Source of the DNA: Alentia gelatinosa
Taxonomy: Eukaryota > Annelida > Polychaeta > Phyllodocida > Polynoidae
Length of the DNA stretch: 64,000 bases
Direction: 5' to 3'
Assembly (NCBI GenBank): GCA_950022655.1
Contig: OX465587.1
Location: 33,235,716-33,299,715, forward strand
Shown here piece after piece: positions 33,611 through 43,239 of the stretch (position 1 is its first letter; the number at the start of each line of letters is the position of its first letter). A model generated the notes under the pieces. That model worked only from the letters and a program-made list of their open reading frames with translations. It was not told where the DNA came from and ran no database searches. Both the position numbers and the translations under genes were made by a program.

Positions 33611-33798
33611 ATCTAAATAGAAGGACAAGACCTCTAGATAAAAGGACAACATCCCAAATGGAGGAGACACCTGAATGAAGGACAGGTATGTCTGATTTAG
33701 TTGTCAATTCTGGGCACTGATATAACTGTTTTGGGCGCTGCAGTATCGAGTTTTGATACTCCCATGAATTAGTTATTCAGTTAAACAGAACTGACAAG

Positions 33799-34734
33799 AT
33801 GGATGGGCAAAATCCACAAGATGGGATTGATGGTCGGGCCATACAAAAACTAATGGAACATCATGCTAAACGTATCGGTGTACAGGATGGTGTAAACAAG
33901 ACTGCCCTACGGGAATGGGTAGAGGAAATATCCAGTGCTAAGGAATGGTGTGCTGCTAACCATCAGGTAACATTAGCCACAGTTGGTTATTTGGTGAAAG
34001 GAAGGTTGGATGTGGCAGTGCGCAGATGGATAAGAGAATATGATGAAGAAAATGGGCGCCGACAACCAGCTGACCAGGAACCCATTACTTGGGAGCGCAT
34101 TAGGAAACGAATCGAGCAAGAGTTTCTGGGTGCTGACGAAAATGAATATCTCAGGAAAGCCGTAGATGAAATGAAACAGGGGGTCCTGCAAGATGTACGA
34201 GAATATGCCCGCGACTTCGACCAAGCAGTACATCGGGCATATACGGACGCGGAGTTAGGGGTGGAGGTGGTTTTGGAAAGACTGACTCGTACCTTCATTG
34301 CTGGTATTCAGTCAAGTGAAACTCGCATCCAGGTTCATGCTACCCGACCACTCACTCTGGAGGCAGCTTACGAACGTGCCATGACCATGGATAGGGCACG
34401 AAACCTTGCCGGTGTGACGCGAAAGGAGGAGCCAATGGAAATAGGTGCCCTGAAAAATCCGGTGAGTGTAAATCAAGTAGCTTCCAGTACTGGTCTCCAG
34501 CAAATGATGGATACTGTACAGAAGTTAGACAGTCAAATGGCTGAGATGCAGAAACAGCTGGATAAGAAACGCCGAGGTCGCGGTAAAGGGCCACAAAAAT
34601 TAAAGGAAAAGGGGATTCCTGCCTGGACAACAGACGGCCAACCTGTCTGTTATAATTGTTGCCAAGCCGGACACATGGCCAAGGATAAGGCTTGTAGCCA
34701 GTACAAAGCTTCTGGTAAGGGAAACGGCCAGTAG
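33799..34734 (+). CDS. gag: Gag polyprotein
   Basis: 311 residues, ATG at 33799 after a 212-nt leader. Residues about 70-200 (WIREYDE..., FLGADENEYLRK..., VREYARDFDQ, FIAGI) have the hydrophobic/charged layout of the retrotransposon Gag capsid region. A coiled-coil-like stretch follows at about 234-256, then a basic KKRRGRGKG patch (256-264) and one zinc knuckle at C284-C287-H292-C299. The knuckle spacing is CX2CX4HX6C, whereas the usual one is CX2CX4HX4C. Gag forms the particle and binds the RNA (family knowledge). The -1 frameshift site GGGAAAC lies 7 bases before the stop codon, so a fraction of ribosomes should continue into pol. Confidence 0.92.
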   Translation: MDGQNPQDGIDGRAIQKLMEHHAKRIGVQDGVNKTALREWVEEISSAKEWCAANHQVTLATVGYLVKGRLDVAVRRWIREYDEENGRRQPADQEPITWERIRKRIEQEFLGADENEYLRKAVDEMKQGVLQDVREYARDFDQAVHRAYTDAELGVEVVLERLTRTFIAGIQSSETRIQVHATRPLTLEAAYERAMTMDRARNLAGVTRKEEPMEIGALKNPVSVNQVASSTGLQQMMDTVQKLDSQMAEMQKQLDKKRRGRGKGPQKLKEKGIPAWTTDGQPVCYNCCQAGHMAKDKACSQYKASGKGNGQ

Positions 34735-34760
34735 CCGTACTCGATGGCCGACTTCGAGTA
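34719..34760 (+). promoter_or_regulatory. -1 ribosomal frameshift signal between gag and pol
   Basis: The heptamer G GGA AAC (34719-34725) is in gag frame as X XXY YYZ. The pol frame is -1 to gag and is closed by TAA at 34716-34718, so it opens exactly at the heptamer. A perfect 7-bp stem TACTCGA (34738-34744) / TCGAGTA (34754-34760) with a 9-nt loop starts 12 nt downstream. GGGAAAC is a known natural retroviral slippery sequence (family knowledge); activity here is inferred. Confidence 0.85.
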
Positions 34761-37700
34761 GTGGTAGATGTCAGCGGAAAAGAAGCCACTGCTCTGGTTG
34801 ACACGGGTGCGGCGTGTACCCTGATGAGACAATCATTCTGGCTAGCGTTGTGTGACAAAACTAGACGAGTTCCTTTGCTAGAACCAGTTGTTGAAAATCT
34901 GGTTACCCTATCAGGTGAGAGTCTCCCTGTGAAAGGCAGAACTGTTGTTAACTTGATGGAGGAAAGAATTGATGTCATTATAACGGACAACATTAAACAC
35001 GATCTGTTACTGGGCCAGGACACGTTGAAGAAACTAAAGGCGGTGATAGACTGTGAAAAAGGGAAAGTATTCTTTAATGGTGTACTATATGAGAGTTCCT
35101 TGCCAGAAGTAAGTGACCTTGAACTTGGTGAGACTGAACTCTCTAGATGGACAAAGGCATTTCCTAAGGTGTTTCAAAGTGAAATAGGGTGTTCTAATGG
35201 AGTACACATCAACATTGATACCGGTGATCATCCTCCTATCCGTCAGAGGGCATATCGTTTGCCACTGACCAAGAGAAAAGTGGTAGAAGAAGAAATCCAA
35301 AAGATGTTAGAAAAAGGGGTGATACGTCCATCCCAATCACCCTGGGCATCACCTGTGACTCTAGTTCCCAAGAAGGACGGAAGTATTCGCTTTTGCATAG
35401 ATTATCGCAAATTAAATAGTATAACTCGCAAAGACGCCCATCCTTTGCCGCGAATACAAGATATATTTGATAACCTCACAGGAGCATCATGGTTCACCAC
35501 CCTCGACCTAAAATCTGGATATTGGCAAATTCCGGTAGAGGAATGTGATATTCCAAAGACTGCTTTTGTTACACACAATGGCCTGTACGAGTGGGTGCGT
35601 ATGCCCTTTGGACTTACAAATGCGCCCGCTGTGTTTCAACGAGAAATGCAAAGGGTTTTGGGAAATGCTATAGGTCGCTGCGCAATGGTATATATTGATG
35701 ATATAGTGATTTACAGCAAGACACAGGAAGAACATGAGGAACATGTCCAGGAAGTGCTAGCCCGTCTGGAGGCGGAAGGACTAGTAGTTAAAAAGGAGAA
35801 ATGTCAATTCAAACAGCGGCAGCTACCTCTGCTAGGATATATCGTGTCTGGGGATGGTATTGCTGCCGATCCTGAGAAGACATGTGCCATCAATGATCTA
35901 CACCCTCCAAACAATGTGTCTGAGTTGCGCCGGTTCCTAGGAATGGCTGGGTACTATCGTCAATTGATCTGTCGGTATGCTGCCATTGCAGAACCGTTAC
36001 AGTACCTGACGAAGAAAGGTGTACCCTGGATTTGGACAGAACAATGCCAGGAGGCCTTCAATCAACTAAAAATGGCACTAGTTTCGAGTGATGTTATGGC
36101 ACATCCATCTATTGGGGACCCATATATTCTCTACACTGATGCCTCGGACAAGGCAATAGGAGCCATATTAGTGCAAAAAGACAGCAACGGTGTAGAGAGG
36201 CCTATCCAATATGTATCACGCACTTTGCGAGGTTCTGAACTCAAGTGGAGTACCATTGAGAAAGAGGCCTATGCTATTGTTCATGCATTAAAGACTCTTA
36301 GGCCTTATCTTTATGGGGCAGAACTGGTTATCGTGACAGATCAAAAGCCCCTTAAGGCCCTGTTTTTAGGTGAGGTCAAGAATACAAAGGTACAACGTTG
36401 GGCCTCCCTGATTGCCGAGTATGGAGCACCCATACTGCACCGAGCTGGAAAAAACAATGTAAGGGCTGATATGCTCTCACGGATTGTACCCTCAACTCAG
36501 GATGAGGAATGGTATGAGGTAGGTGCATATATGCTCGCCCGTAACCCGTGCCTTGAAGTAGGAGAATGCAATACAACAGACTGGGTTGACATTGAAGCTA
36601 ATCCCGCGCAGGAAGTGCCCTGGCGTTGGGATGGACTGAACAAAGATGAGGTACGTGAAAAACAACATGAAATGGATGAGTGGGACTTGGCAGATAATGA
36701 AGGTAGTTACTATCATCGGCATGATGGTTTATTGTGGTGTACAAAAGAATTACCTGATCAATTGCCATACCCACGGCTTGTGCTGCCAATAGACTACCGT
36801 CGTGACATCACTGTGAAGGCTCATATGGAGGTGGGACATCAAGGACAAACAAAAACCTTGCAACGGATCCGAGAGTTATATTATTGGCCGAAACAAAGAG
36901 ATACAGTAAGGTCAACAATTTTTCACTGTCCAACGTGTCGAATGAACGAATCACGTACGACACGGCCAACACCAGTAGGTATGCCTACTGCGACTTATGC
37001 TGGAGAAATAGTTGGAATAGATCTGGTTGGTCCACTGGCTAAATCGGTAGAGGGCAATGTGTACCTATTAACTTTAATAGATCACGCAACAGGGTGGGCT
37101 GAGGCCTATCCCATTTCCAACAGAACTGGAGAAGCGGTTGTACAAAAACTCTCCCGGGATTATATTCCTAGACATGGTGTTCCTGCCATTATTATCCACG
37201 ATAACGGTACTGAGTTCACCAATGCCACGTTACAGGACTATTTACATCAATTAGGAGTGGAAGTGCGACGTACAACACCATATCATCCACAAACTAATGG
37301 GAAATTGGAGAGATGGCATCGCAGTCTAAAGGACATTTTGCGGAAGTTGGTAAACAATAACATATCAACATGGGAGGAGCATCTTGGGTCTGCGTTGTTA
37401 GCATACCGACAGTCTGTGTCTGAAACTACAGGTTATTCGCCATTCTACCTCCTATATGGTAGACGGGCTCGGTATCCTTCCAATCGAGCTCCTGAATCAA
37501 CAACTGTCTTGGGTCAACGACTTGAGAGGATGGGAGATGCTTTGCATGATGCCTGTAAAAACACACAAAAATCAAAAGAACGTTATATCACTGTAGCTAC
37601 GAAACGGGCTAATGCATTACCACTTAAGGTAGGAGATCGAGTGTTACCAAAGGCGTATGAGCGGGCACCTTTTGACTCAAAATGGGATATGCCGAAAGAG

Positions 37701-38153
37701 GTGACAAGAATACGAGGAAATGTGGTGTGGTGCAAGTCTATCAGTGGGGGAGAAAGAACAAAGGTATACAATCGTGACAAACTACAGCATGTTGACACAG
37801 ACGGTGACTGGATATCAATTAGACCAAGAGTCACACGGTACTACAGAACTCGACCCCAGAAATTAAAAACAGCTCCTAAACCAGCCCCATCAACAAAGGA
37901 GCCTCAGACAAAACATCCTGACGCAGTGACACCGCCTGCTTCAGATGCGCCACCGCCAACTATTGCGCATTTACCTACTCCTGTTGCACCATCCACTCAT
38001 GACACCACTCAGTTGACAGACGGTATTGAGGAGTCAATGGACATTGATGTGCCAGCTGAGTCTGCGAGTCACGGTATTCGGAGGTCTAATAGGAAAAGAC
38101 CTTGGGCTATTGATTATACTGGTCCTAAACGACCAAGATGTACGCAGTTATAG
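34719..38153 (+). CDS. pol: Pol polyprotein: protease, RT, RNase H, integrase
   Basis: Expressed by -1 frameshift from gag; there is no clear ATG start. The following residue numbers count from the GTG at 34761. Aspartic protease active site DTG at 14-16 (LVDTGAAC). Reverse transcriptase with LDLKSGYWQIP and the catalytic YIDD at 311-314. RNase H with YTDAS (D460). Integrase zinc finger H688, H693, C723, C726, then the catalytic triad D754, D814, E850 (DD35E), followed by a GPY/F-like region and a proline/threonine-rich tail. All hallmark residues are present and the frame is unbroken for 1130 codons, so it is probably functional. The 3' end overlaps env by 16 nt. Confidence 0.95.
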   Translation, partial: GKRPVAVLDGRLRVVVDVSGKEATALVDTGAACTLMRQSFWLALCDKTRRVPLLEPVVENLVTLSGESLPVKGRTVVNLMEERIDVIITDNIKHDLLLGQDTLKKLKAVIDCEKGKVFFNGVLYESSLPEVSDLELGETELSRWTKAFPKVFQSEIGCSNGVHINIDTGDHPPIRQRAYRLPLTKRKVVEEEIQKMLEKGVIRPSQSPWASPVTLVPKKDGSIRFCIDYRKLNSITRKDAHPLPRIQDIFDNLTGASWFTTLDLKSGYWQIPVEECDIPKTAFVTHNGLYEWVRMPFGLTNAPAVFQREMQRVLGNAIGRCAMVYIDDIVIYSKTQEEHEEHVQEVLARLEAEGLVVKKEKCQFKQRQLPLLGYIVSGDGIAADPEKTCAINDLHPPNNVSELRRFLGMAGYYRQLICRYAAIAEPLQYLTKKGVPWIWTEQCQEAFNQLKMALVSSDVMAHPSIGDPYILYTDASDKAIGAILVQKDSNGVERPIQYVSRTLRGSELKWSTIEKEAYAIVHALKTLRPYLYGAELVIVTDQKPLKALFLGEVKNTKVQRWASLIAEYGAPILHRAGKNNVRADMLSRIVPSTQDEEWYEVGAYMLARNPCLEVGECNTTDWVDIEANPAQEVPWRWDGLNKDEVREKQHEMDEWDLADNEGSYYHRHDGLLWCTKELPDQLPYPRLVLPIDYRRDITVKAHMEVGHQGQTKTLQRIRELYYWPKQRDTVRSTIFHCPTCRMNESRTTRPTPVGMPTATYAGEIVGIDLVGPLAKSVEGNVYLLTLIDHATGWAEAYPISNRTGEAVVQKLSRDYIPRHGVPAIIIHDNGTEFTNATLQDYLHQLGVEVRRTTPYHPQTNGKLERWHRSLKDILRKLVNNNISTWEEHLGSALLAYRQSVSETTGYSPFYLLYGRRARYPSNRAPESTTVLGQRLERMGDALHDACKNTQKSKERYITVATKRANALPLKVGDRVLPKAYERAPFDSKWDMPKEVTRIRGNVVWCKSISGGERTKVYNRDKLQHVDTDGDWISIRPRVTRYYRTRPQKLKTAPKPAPSTKEPQTKHPDAVTPPASDAPPPTIAHLPTPVAPSTHDTTQLTDGIEESMDIDVPAESASHGIRRSNRKRPWAIDYTGPKRPRCTQL

Positions 38154-39889
38154 GACTTACCTTGTACATGCTTGTCTCTGTTAAAGCTGATGTTATACGG
38201 AAACCGATTACGAATGGAGTCATTGCTGAAAAGATTGGTGAGGCTGGAGTTATGAAAGCGGAATGGACGGCAGTCATTACTATCCATGCGCCAGTACAAC
38301 CCCCCATGCCGGCGTGGGTTCAGGAGGTCCGAACGCATGTTAGTTCTGACAGGAAGTGGTTGGCTGAAGGTGATCTCAACCACACTATGGGAAGACTTGA
38401 TCGACTTGACATCAACTTTAGTGGCCATAAAGTTGAGTTGTCAACAACTACAACATCTTATATTGGTGGAAATAGGAAACTTCTCGGTCTCATCGATCTA
38501 ATTGGTGATGTAGGACATTCATTGTTTGGGCTCGCTACTGATGCTGAAGTGGACGCACTGAAAGCTGAGGTGGACGAGGCAGTGAAGAGTGTTGACACTG
38601 TATATCATAATCAACAGGAGCTGTTGAGTGTTGTGAACTTAACTCGTAAGTACTCCATGGAAAATCGACAGGACATTAAGCGACTTCAGAAGCATGCAGA
38701 GAAAGTGACTGGTCGGTTAAACCAAATGACTGGAAACACGGACCATCTTCGTAGAGCAGTAATCCAGGTCAGAGTGGCGCGTCACTTTGATCGGTGGATT
38801 TCCGCATTGGAGTTAGCTGCAGATAAATATGAAAAGGAACATTCACACTTTAAGTGTGCTAGGAGAGTGTTGGAGTATGGTCAGTTATCAGAGGACATAC
38901 TATCTACTACTCATCTAAGTGAAATATTGCATCACTTGTCTAAACATGGTAGAGTTCAGGATCTGGTTTGGTATTATCAGAATACTAATGTGGAATTAGT
39001 TGTTGCTGAACCAAGTAGACTTATCTATAAAGTATGTTTATGGGCTTCTGAACCTTCTATTTACTACTTATGGCGGTTTGTAACATTTCCTATAGTTAAG
39101 CATGATTATGCTGAAAAACTTTTGCCTCAAAATGAAGTAGCTATAAACACTCAACGGACACAAATGTTTATACCTGAAAAGTGTAAAGGTAGATCTTTCA
39201 AAATATCTGAAGTTAGAGTGTTGGAACAAAATGGATGTGAACTTGATTTATTAGGTGAGTCGGTTTCCGCTTGTCCTATTGAAGTTACTAAAGTAGCACG
39301 TAACCTTGTTGTTCATCCCTGGGCTAGAAATAAGTATATTATGCAATCTCTAGTTACAAATAGTGTTAAGGTTTATTGTAATAGTGGTAAGACTTTCTCG
39401 TATACTATTCAAGGAATTGAATTATGGCACTTGAGAGAAGGGTGTAACCTGCATTCTTCAGATATTATTACATATCAAGCTCGTACCTTTACTTCTAAGC
39501 TAGACCAGCGTTATCATGTCATAACGTTCCCAAATGTGACTTACCGAATACCGCATGAATTTCATAGCAAGTTACTGGAACATCTGAAGGTAGTTGATCG
39601 TGCTACTATCCATTCAGTGAAGATGACACTTGACCCACTGCCTACTCGTACAGTTTGGCACCAAACTTATAGACAGTCATTGATGTGGGGTATGATTTTT
39701 ATTGTTGGAATCTTGAGTATAATTGTGTGCTATGCACGGAAGTTTATTGTAGGAAAATGCCGGAAACTTAAGATTAAGAGAAACAATGATATTGAAGTAG
39801 GAACGAAGGACTGTAAGGAAGAAGTTCCGAGACCTGTTGAAGTGGGTATGAAGAGAACAGCGTTCCAAAGTTTTGCAGAATGTGGTTAA
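38138..39889 (+). CDS. env: Env-like F-type fusion glycoprotein
   Basis: 583 residues; the ATG overlaps the pol end by 16 nt. It has a signal peptide (about 1-18), several N-X-S/T sequons (NHT, NFS, NLT, NVT), a glycine/hydrophobic fusion-peptide-like segment at about 115-131 (LLGLIDLIGDVGHSLFG), a heptad-rich region to about 195, a cysteine-containing ectodomain, a transmembrane segment at about 517-536 and a basic cytoplasmic tail of some 47 residues. This layout matches the baculovirus F / errantivirus Env family, which mediates membrane fusion (family knowledge). The residues before the fusion peptide are only N-R-K, not a full furin consensus. Not known to be expressed. Confidence 0.85.
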   Translation: MYAVIGLTLYMLVSVKADVIRKPITNGVIAEKIGEAGVMKAEWTAVITIHAPVQPPMPAWVQEVRTHVSSDRKWLAEGDLNHTMGRLDRLDINFSGHKVELSTTTTSYIGGNRKLLGLIDLIGDVGHSLFGLATDAEVDALKAEVDEAVKSVDTVYHNQQELLSVVNLTRKYSMENRQDIKRLQKHAEKVTGRLNQMTGNTDHLRRAVIQVRVARHFDRWISALELAADKYEKEHSHFKCARRVLEYGQLSEDILSTTHLSEILHHLSKHGRVQDLVWYYQNTNVELVVAEPSRLIYKVCLWASEPSIYYLWRFVTFPIVKHDYAEKLLPQNEVAINTQRTQMFIPEKCKGRSFKISEVRVLEQNGCELDLLGESVSACPIEVTKVARNLVVHPWARNKYIMQSLVTNSVKVYCNSGKTFSYTIQGIELWHLREGCNLHSSDIITYQARTFTSKLDQRYHVITFPNVTYRIPHEFHSKLLEHLKVVDRATIHSVKMTLDPLPTRTVWHQTYRQSLMWGMIFIVGILSIIVCYARKFIVGKCRKLKIKRNNDIEVGTKDCKEEVPRPVEVGMKRTAFQSFAECG

Positions 39890-39940
39890 GGTATTGATCA
39901 ATGAGATAATTTCTAACTTTTATATAATAAAAGTTAAAAT

Positions 39941-39955
39941 AAGTTGGTGGGGTAA
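39941..39955 (+). other. Candidate polypurine tract
   Basis: The 15 bases AAGTTGGTGGGGTAA directly before the 3' LTR are mostly purine, the expected position of the plus-strand primer. The tract is short and interrupted by T, so it is a weak match. Confidence 0.5.
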
Positions 39956-40347
39956 TGTACCGTTGTGAATGTATTAGCAAGGTTGTGAAGGTATTAGCAA
40001 GACTATTCTTGGTATCCCAGACACTGAGGGAACGTTTCTAATAGCAGACAAAATATTATTAACATTGAAAATGCTTTTATCAGCATGTACTGCATGTTAT
40101 GAATACCTCTGGCGAATTCTAAAACAATGAGAGGTGATATCACATTCCCCTGCTGCAGTCTTATCTGATGATATGTAAACATTAACTGCTCATGCGCATT
40201 GGCCCATTTCTATGTGGAGACTTGAATATATACTGGAATAAAGAGGAGGCTTTTGGTCTTCGGATGTGAATGGGACTAGATGTGTCTTGTCTTCTTAAAC
40301 TCGGGTTTTATGTCACCCCTACCGGCTACCATAATGACGGCGGGACA
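39956..40347 (+). repeat. 3' LTR (392 bp)
   Basis: Same length and, by eye, same sequence as the 5' LTR, with TGTACC start and GGGACA end. It is followed by the ATAT duplication at 40348-40351. Confidence 0.97.
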
Positions 40348-40351
40348 ATAT
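40348..40351. repeat. Target-site duplication ATAT (right)
   Basis: Matches ATAT at 33191-33194. Confidence 0.88.
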
Positions 40352-40815
40352 GTCACCCGTGGTATATAAATATTTTATGCAGACAGTCACACCATGTTAA
40401 GTCTATGATGAATCATATGAGGGGTAGGAAAGACATGTAGTACGTGGTGATATTTACAATGTCAAGGTTGAATACAATTCCAAGGTTCATGTCCCAAATA
40501 CCATATCCTTGTCCGTGGTACACCGTCCTTGACCCCTCTCAGGGTCAATGTTTCTTTATTATCCATATGTATACTGCTGGGTCAAGGACACTCAGTACCC
40601 ACCCACCCACTTCCCAGCACTGTGCTGAGTGGGCACAACCTGCTACTAGGGTCAAGGCCATTGCTCCTGGATCATATGATGGCTGATCATGACCGTCTGT
40701 GCATTGTTATTCCTTTCACTACATTGCAAGTACCAAATACACACCCTTGAATAAGCCATTGCAGCACCATTTTCACCGCTGTAGTGCGCTGGCATTTTTC
40801 ACAATATCTTCAGTG
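40352..40815. other. Noncoding intronic sequence
   Basis: Continuation of intron 1 after the LTR element. TGGGTCAAGG and GGTCAAGGCC words recur; no exon recognised. Confidence 0.45.
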
Positions 40816-40819
40816 ACGT

Positions 40820-41005
40820 CATCATAGCATACTATGCCTGGGGAATGCCTCCAGGCATCATAGCGTACTATGCCTGGGAATGCCTCCAGGCATCATAGCG
40901 TACTATGCCTGGGAATGCCTTCAGGCATCATAGCGTACTATGCCTCCAGGCAACATAGTGTACTCTGCCCGGGAATGCCTCCAGGAAACATAGGGTTAAT
41001 ACTGA
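40820..41005. repeat. Short tandem repeat (about 36 bp, 4-5 copies)
   Basis: Units contain CATAGCGTACTATGCCTGGG and AATGCCTCCAGGCAT, a palindromic word that also appears inside the TTAACCC-ended MITEs (GGAATGCCTGGAGGCATCAT). The array may derive from part of such an element. Confidence 0.82.
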
Positions 41006-41009
41006 GGGT

Positions 41010-41591
41010 TAATACTGAGGTGAAGGATGCCCAGTGTTTCTGTGCTCAGTGGGTGCTTCCCGCGACTGCACTGACCGTACTCCACCAGGTCAAGGCCACA
41101 CGGCTGATCTTTGTCAAGGTCACTTGGGCCTTGCCTACCAGTCCCATCATTGCCTCAATGGTTTGTTTGGATTTATAGATGAGAGAATGCTGGAGGACAA
41201 ACGATTCTTTCAATCAGAATTTTCAATTATGAAAATTAATTGTTTCTTGTAGTACCCTGACACCGGAATGTCAAGCAAAGCTAAGAGAATAAGTCTGCAA
41301 CTAGTGCAAACCAAAGCAAGCTTCCTTATTCAACCACCAAGAGGGTTGTAGAAAACCTACTACCACTAAGGGGTTCACTCTTCACAGAGGAACGCACAGA
41401 GTAACCTGGGGACCCAGCCTTATATAAAGAGCAAGTTCCGTAATCCAGCGAAACCGTAGCACTTCCATGCACAGCCCCACCGGAATCACCACACAGCCGG
41501 GATCAGTACCCACATCCTCTAGCATAAAGCGAACACACCACCACTCGACTGACCCGACCCCTACACTAGTTTCTGAGTTTAGTACTAGTGT

Positions 41592-41595
<4 letters not shown>
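41010..41595. other. Noncoding end of intron 1
   Basis: No exon recognised; GGTCAAGGCCAC-type words continue to about 41125. Confidence 0.4.

Positions 41596-41596
<1 letters not shown>

Positions 41597-41623
<27 letters not shown>
41597..41623. repeat. (TG)n microsatellite
   Basis: Thirteen TG units, 44 bp before the acceptor of the FN2 exon. Confidence 0.95.
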
Positions 41624-41667
41624 TTTAATTTGTTGATTCTGAAGACATATTTCGCCTACGTTTGCAG

Positions 41668-41835
41668 CAGTGACGGTGCCGACACTGGACGGGACGGGTA
41701 AGGGACAGCTGTGTGTGCTGCCCTTCACCTACAGGCAGCAGACTGTGCCCACGTGCACCAACATCAACTCGGAGCGCTACTGGTGCTCCACCACCAGAAA
41801 CTACGACGTCGACCGCCAGTTCGGGGTCTGTCCAC
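41668..41835 (+). CDS. Exon 2: fibronectin type II domain 1
   Basis: Acceptor TTTGCAG (to 41667; a second AG three bases further at 41670 is a NAGNAG alternative), donor C|GTGAGT at 41836; phase 1-1. The translation has the FN2 cysteines and core: GQLCVLPFTY, PTCTN, RYWCSTTRNYDVD, FGVC. Four cysteines in the usual spacing and the WC.TT.NYD signature identify the fold, which in other proteins binds collagen or phosphorylcholine. GC-rich third positions contrast with the flanking introns. A minisatellite starts about 14 bp after the donor. Confidence 0.92.
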
Positions 41836-41849
41836 GTGAGTCCTACCGA

Positions 41850-43020
41850 GAATACCTCCAATATACCTCCAATATCTCACTACCTCTCTACTTCTCTACC
41901 TCCCATACCTCCAATATACCTCCAATATCTCACTACCTCTCTACTTCTCTACCTCCTATACCTCCAATATACCCCCAATATCTCACTACCTCTCTACCTC
42001 CCTACCTCCTATACCCCCAATATACCCCCAATATCTCACTACTCCTATACCTCTCTACCTCCAATACCTCCTATATACCTCCAATATCTCACTACCTCTC
42101 TACCTCTCTACCTCCTTTACCTCATATACCTCTCTACCCCCAATACCTCCAATATACCCCCAATATCTCACTACCTCTCTACCTCTCTACCTCCTATACC
42201 TCCAATATACCCCCAATATCTCAATACCTCTCTACCTCTCTACCTCCAATACCTCCAATATACCCCTAATATCTCTCTACCTCTCTACCTCCCTACCTCC
42301 AATACCTCCAATATACCCCCAATATCTCAATACCTCTCTACCTCTCTACCTCCAATACCTCCAATATACCCCCAATATCTCTCTACCTCTCGACCTCTCT
42401 ACCTCCTATACCTCCAATATACCCCCAATATCTCAATACCTCTCTACCTCTCTACCTCTCTACCTCCTATACCTCCTATATACCCCCAATATCTCACTAC
42501 CTCTCTACCTCTCTACCTACTATACCTCTCTACCTTCAATACCTCTCTACCTCTCTACCTCCTATACCTCTTATATACCCCCAATATCTCACAACCTCTC
42601 TACCTCCTATACCTCCTATACCTCTCTACCTCCAATACCTTTATACCTCCAATACTTCTCTATCTCGACTACCTCCTATATCCCCCAATATCTCACTACC
42701 TCTCTACCTCTCTACCTCAAATACCTCCTATATACCTCCAATATCTAACTACCACTCTACCTCCAATACCTCTATACCTCCAATACCTCTCTACCTCCAA
42801 TACCTCTCTGTACCACCAATTCCTCCAATACCTCTCTATCTCCAATAGCTCTCTATCCTCAATAGCTCTCTATGCCTCCAATACCCCTCAAGATCCACTA
42901 CCTGCAACACCTCCAACACCTCCAACACCTCCAATACCTCCACTACCTCTACTACCTCTCTAACCTCCACTACCTCTCTACTTCCTATACCGCTTTACCT
43001 CCAATATCTCTCTACTTCCA
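41850..43020. repeat. C/T/A minisatellite starting next to the donor of exon 2
   Basis: About 1.17 kb of TACCTCTCTACCTCC and CAATATACCCCCAATATCTC words in units of about 53-55 bp with internal sub-repeats, almost free of G. Long ORFs (up to 416 codons, rich in P, S, L, Y, T) are artefacts of the repeat. Confidence 0.95.
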
Positions 43021-43206
43021 ATACAATATTTTTTCTTTTCTTTATTCATGTCTGGGTGAGTGCACTTGGTTTCGTCTATTGAAAACACTAAGCAATATAA
43101 TTCATGGATTGTTGTTTTAGTCTAGCCGATCTCATTGGTTTCATTTATAATATTTTCCAACAACTATTTCTTAATCATCTGACATATGTTTTGTGTTTTG
43201 TTCCAG

Positions 43207-43233
43207 TGGCCTACCCTGGAAATATGCCATTAG
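43207..43233 (+). CDS. Exon 3: 27-nt linker microexon
   Basis: Flanked by TTGTTCCAG and G|GTAAGA, phase 1-1, coding for AYPGNMPL plus split residues. It joins FN2 domain 1 to FN2 domain 2 as a flexible linker rich in Pro/Gly. Support is the good splice consensus on both sides, the fitting phase and the similarity in design to the 24-nt exon at 48428. A microexon this short could still be chance. Confidence 0.6.
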   Translation, partial: WPTLEICH

Positions 43234-43239
43234 GTAAGA

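Larger units (their letters stand above)
33195..40347 (+). mobile_element. Complete Ty3/gypsy-class LTR retrotransposon with env (endogenous retrovirus-like)
   Basis: A 7153-bp element: 392-bp LTRs, primer site, gag, pol (protease, reverse transcriptase, RNase H, integrase) and an F-type env, bounded by 4-bp ATAT repeats. The domain order protease-RT-RNase H-integrase is that of Ty3/gypsy; the env third ORF is as in errantivirus-like elements. All three ORFs are open and the LTRs look identical by eye, so this is a very recent insertion that may be active. It sits in the same direction as the host gene within intron 1. Confidence 0.97.

Noticed and set aside
34352..35023. Minus-strand ORF of 223 codons across the gag-pol junction
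   Set aside because: Antisense shadow of gag/pol without domain similarity.
41670..42963. ORFs of 199 and 416 codons downstream of the FN2 exon
   Set aside because: They run through the donor GTGAGT into the C/T/A minisatellite; only the first 55 codons are FN2.
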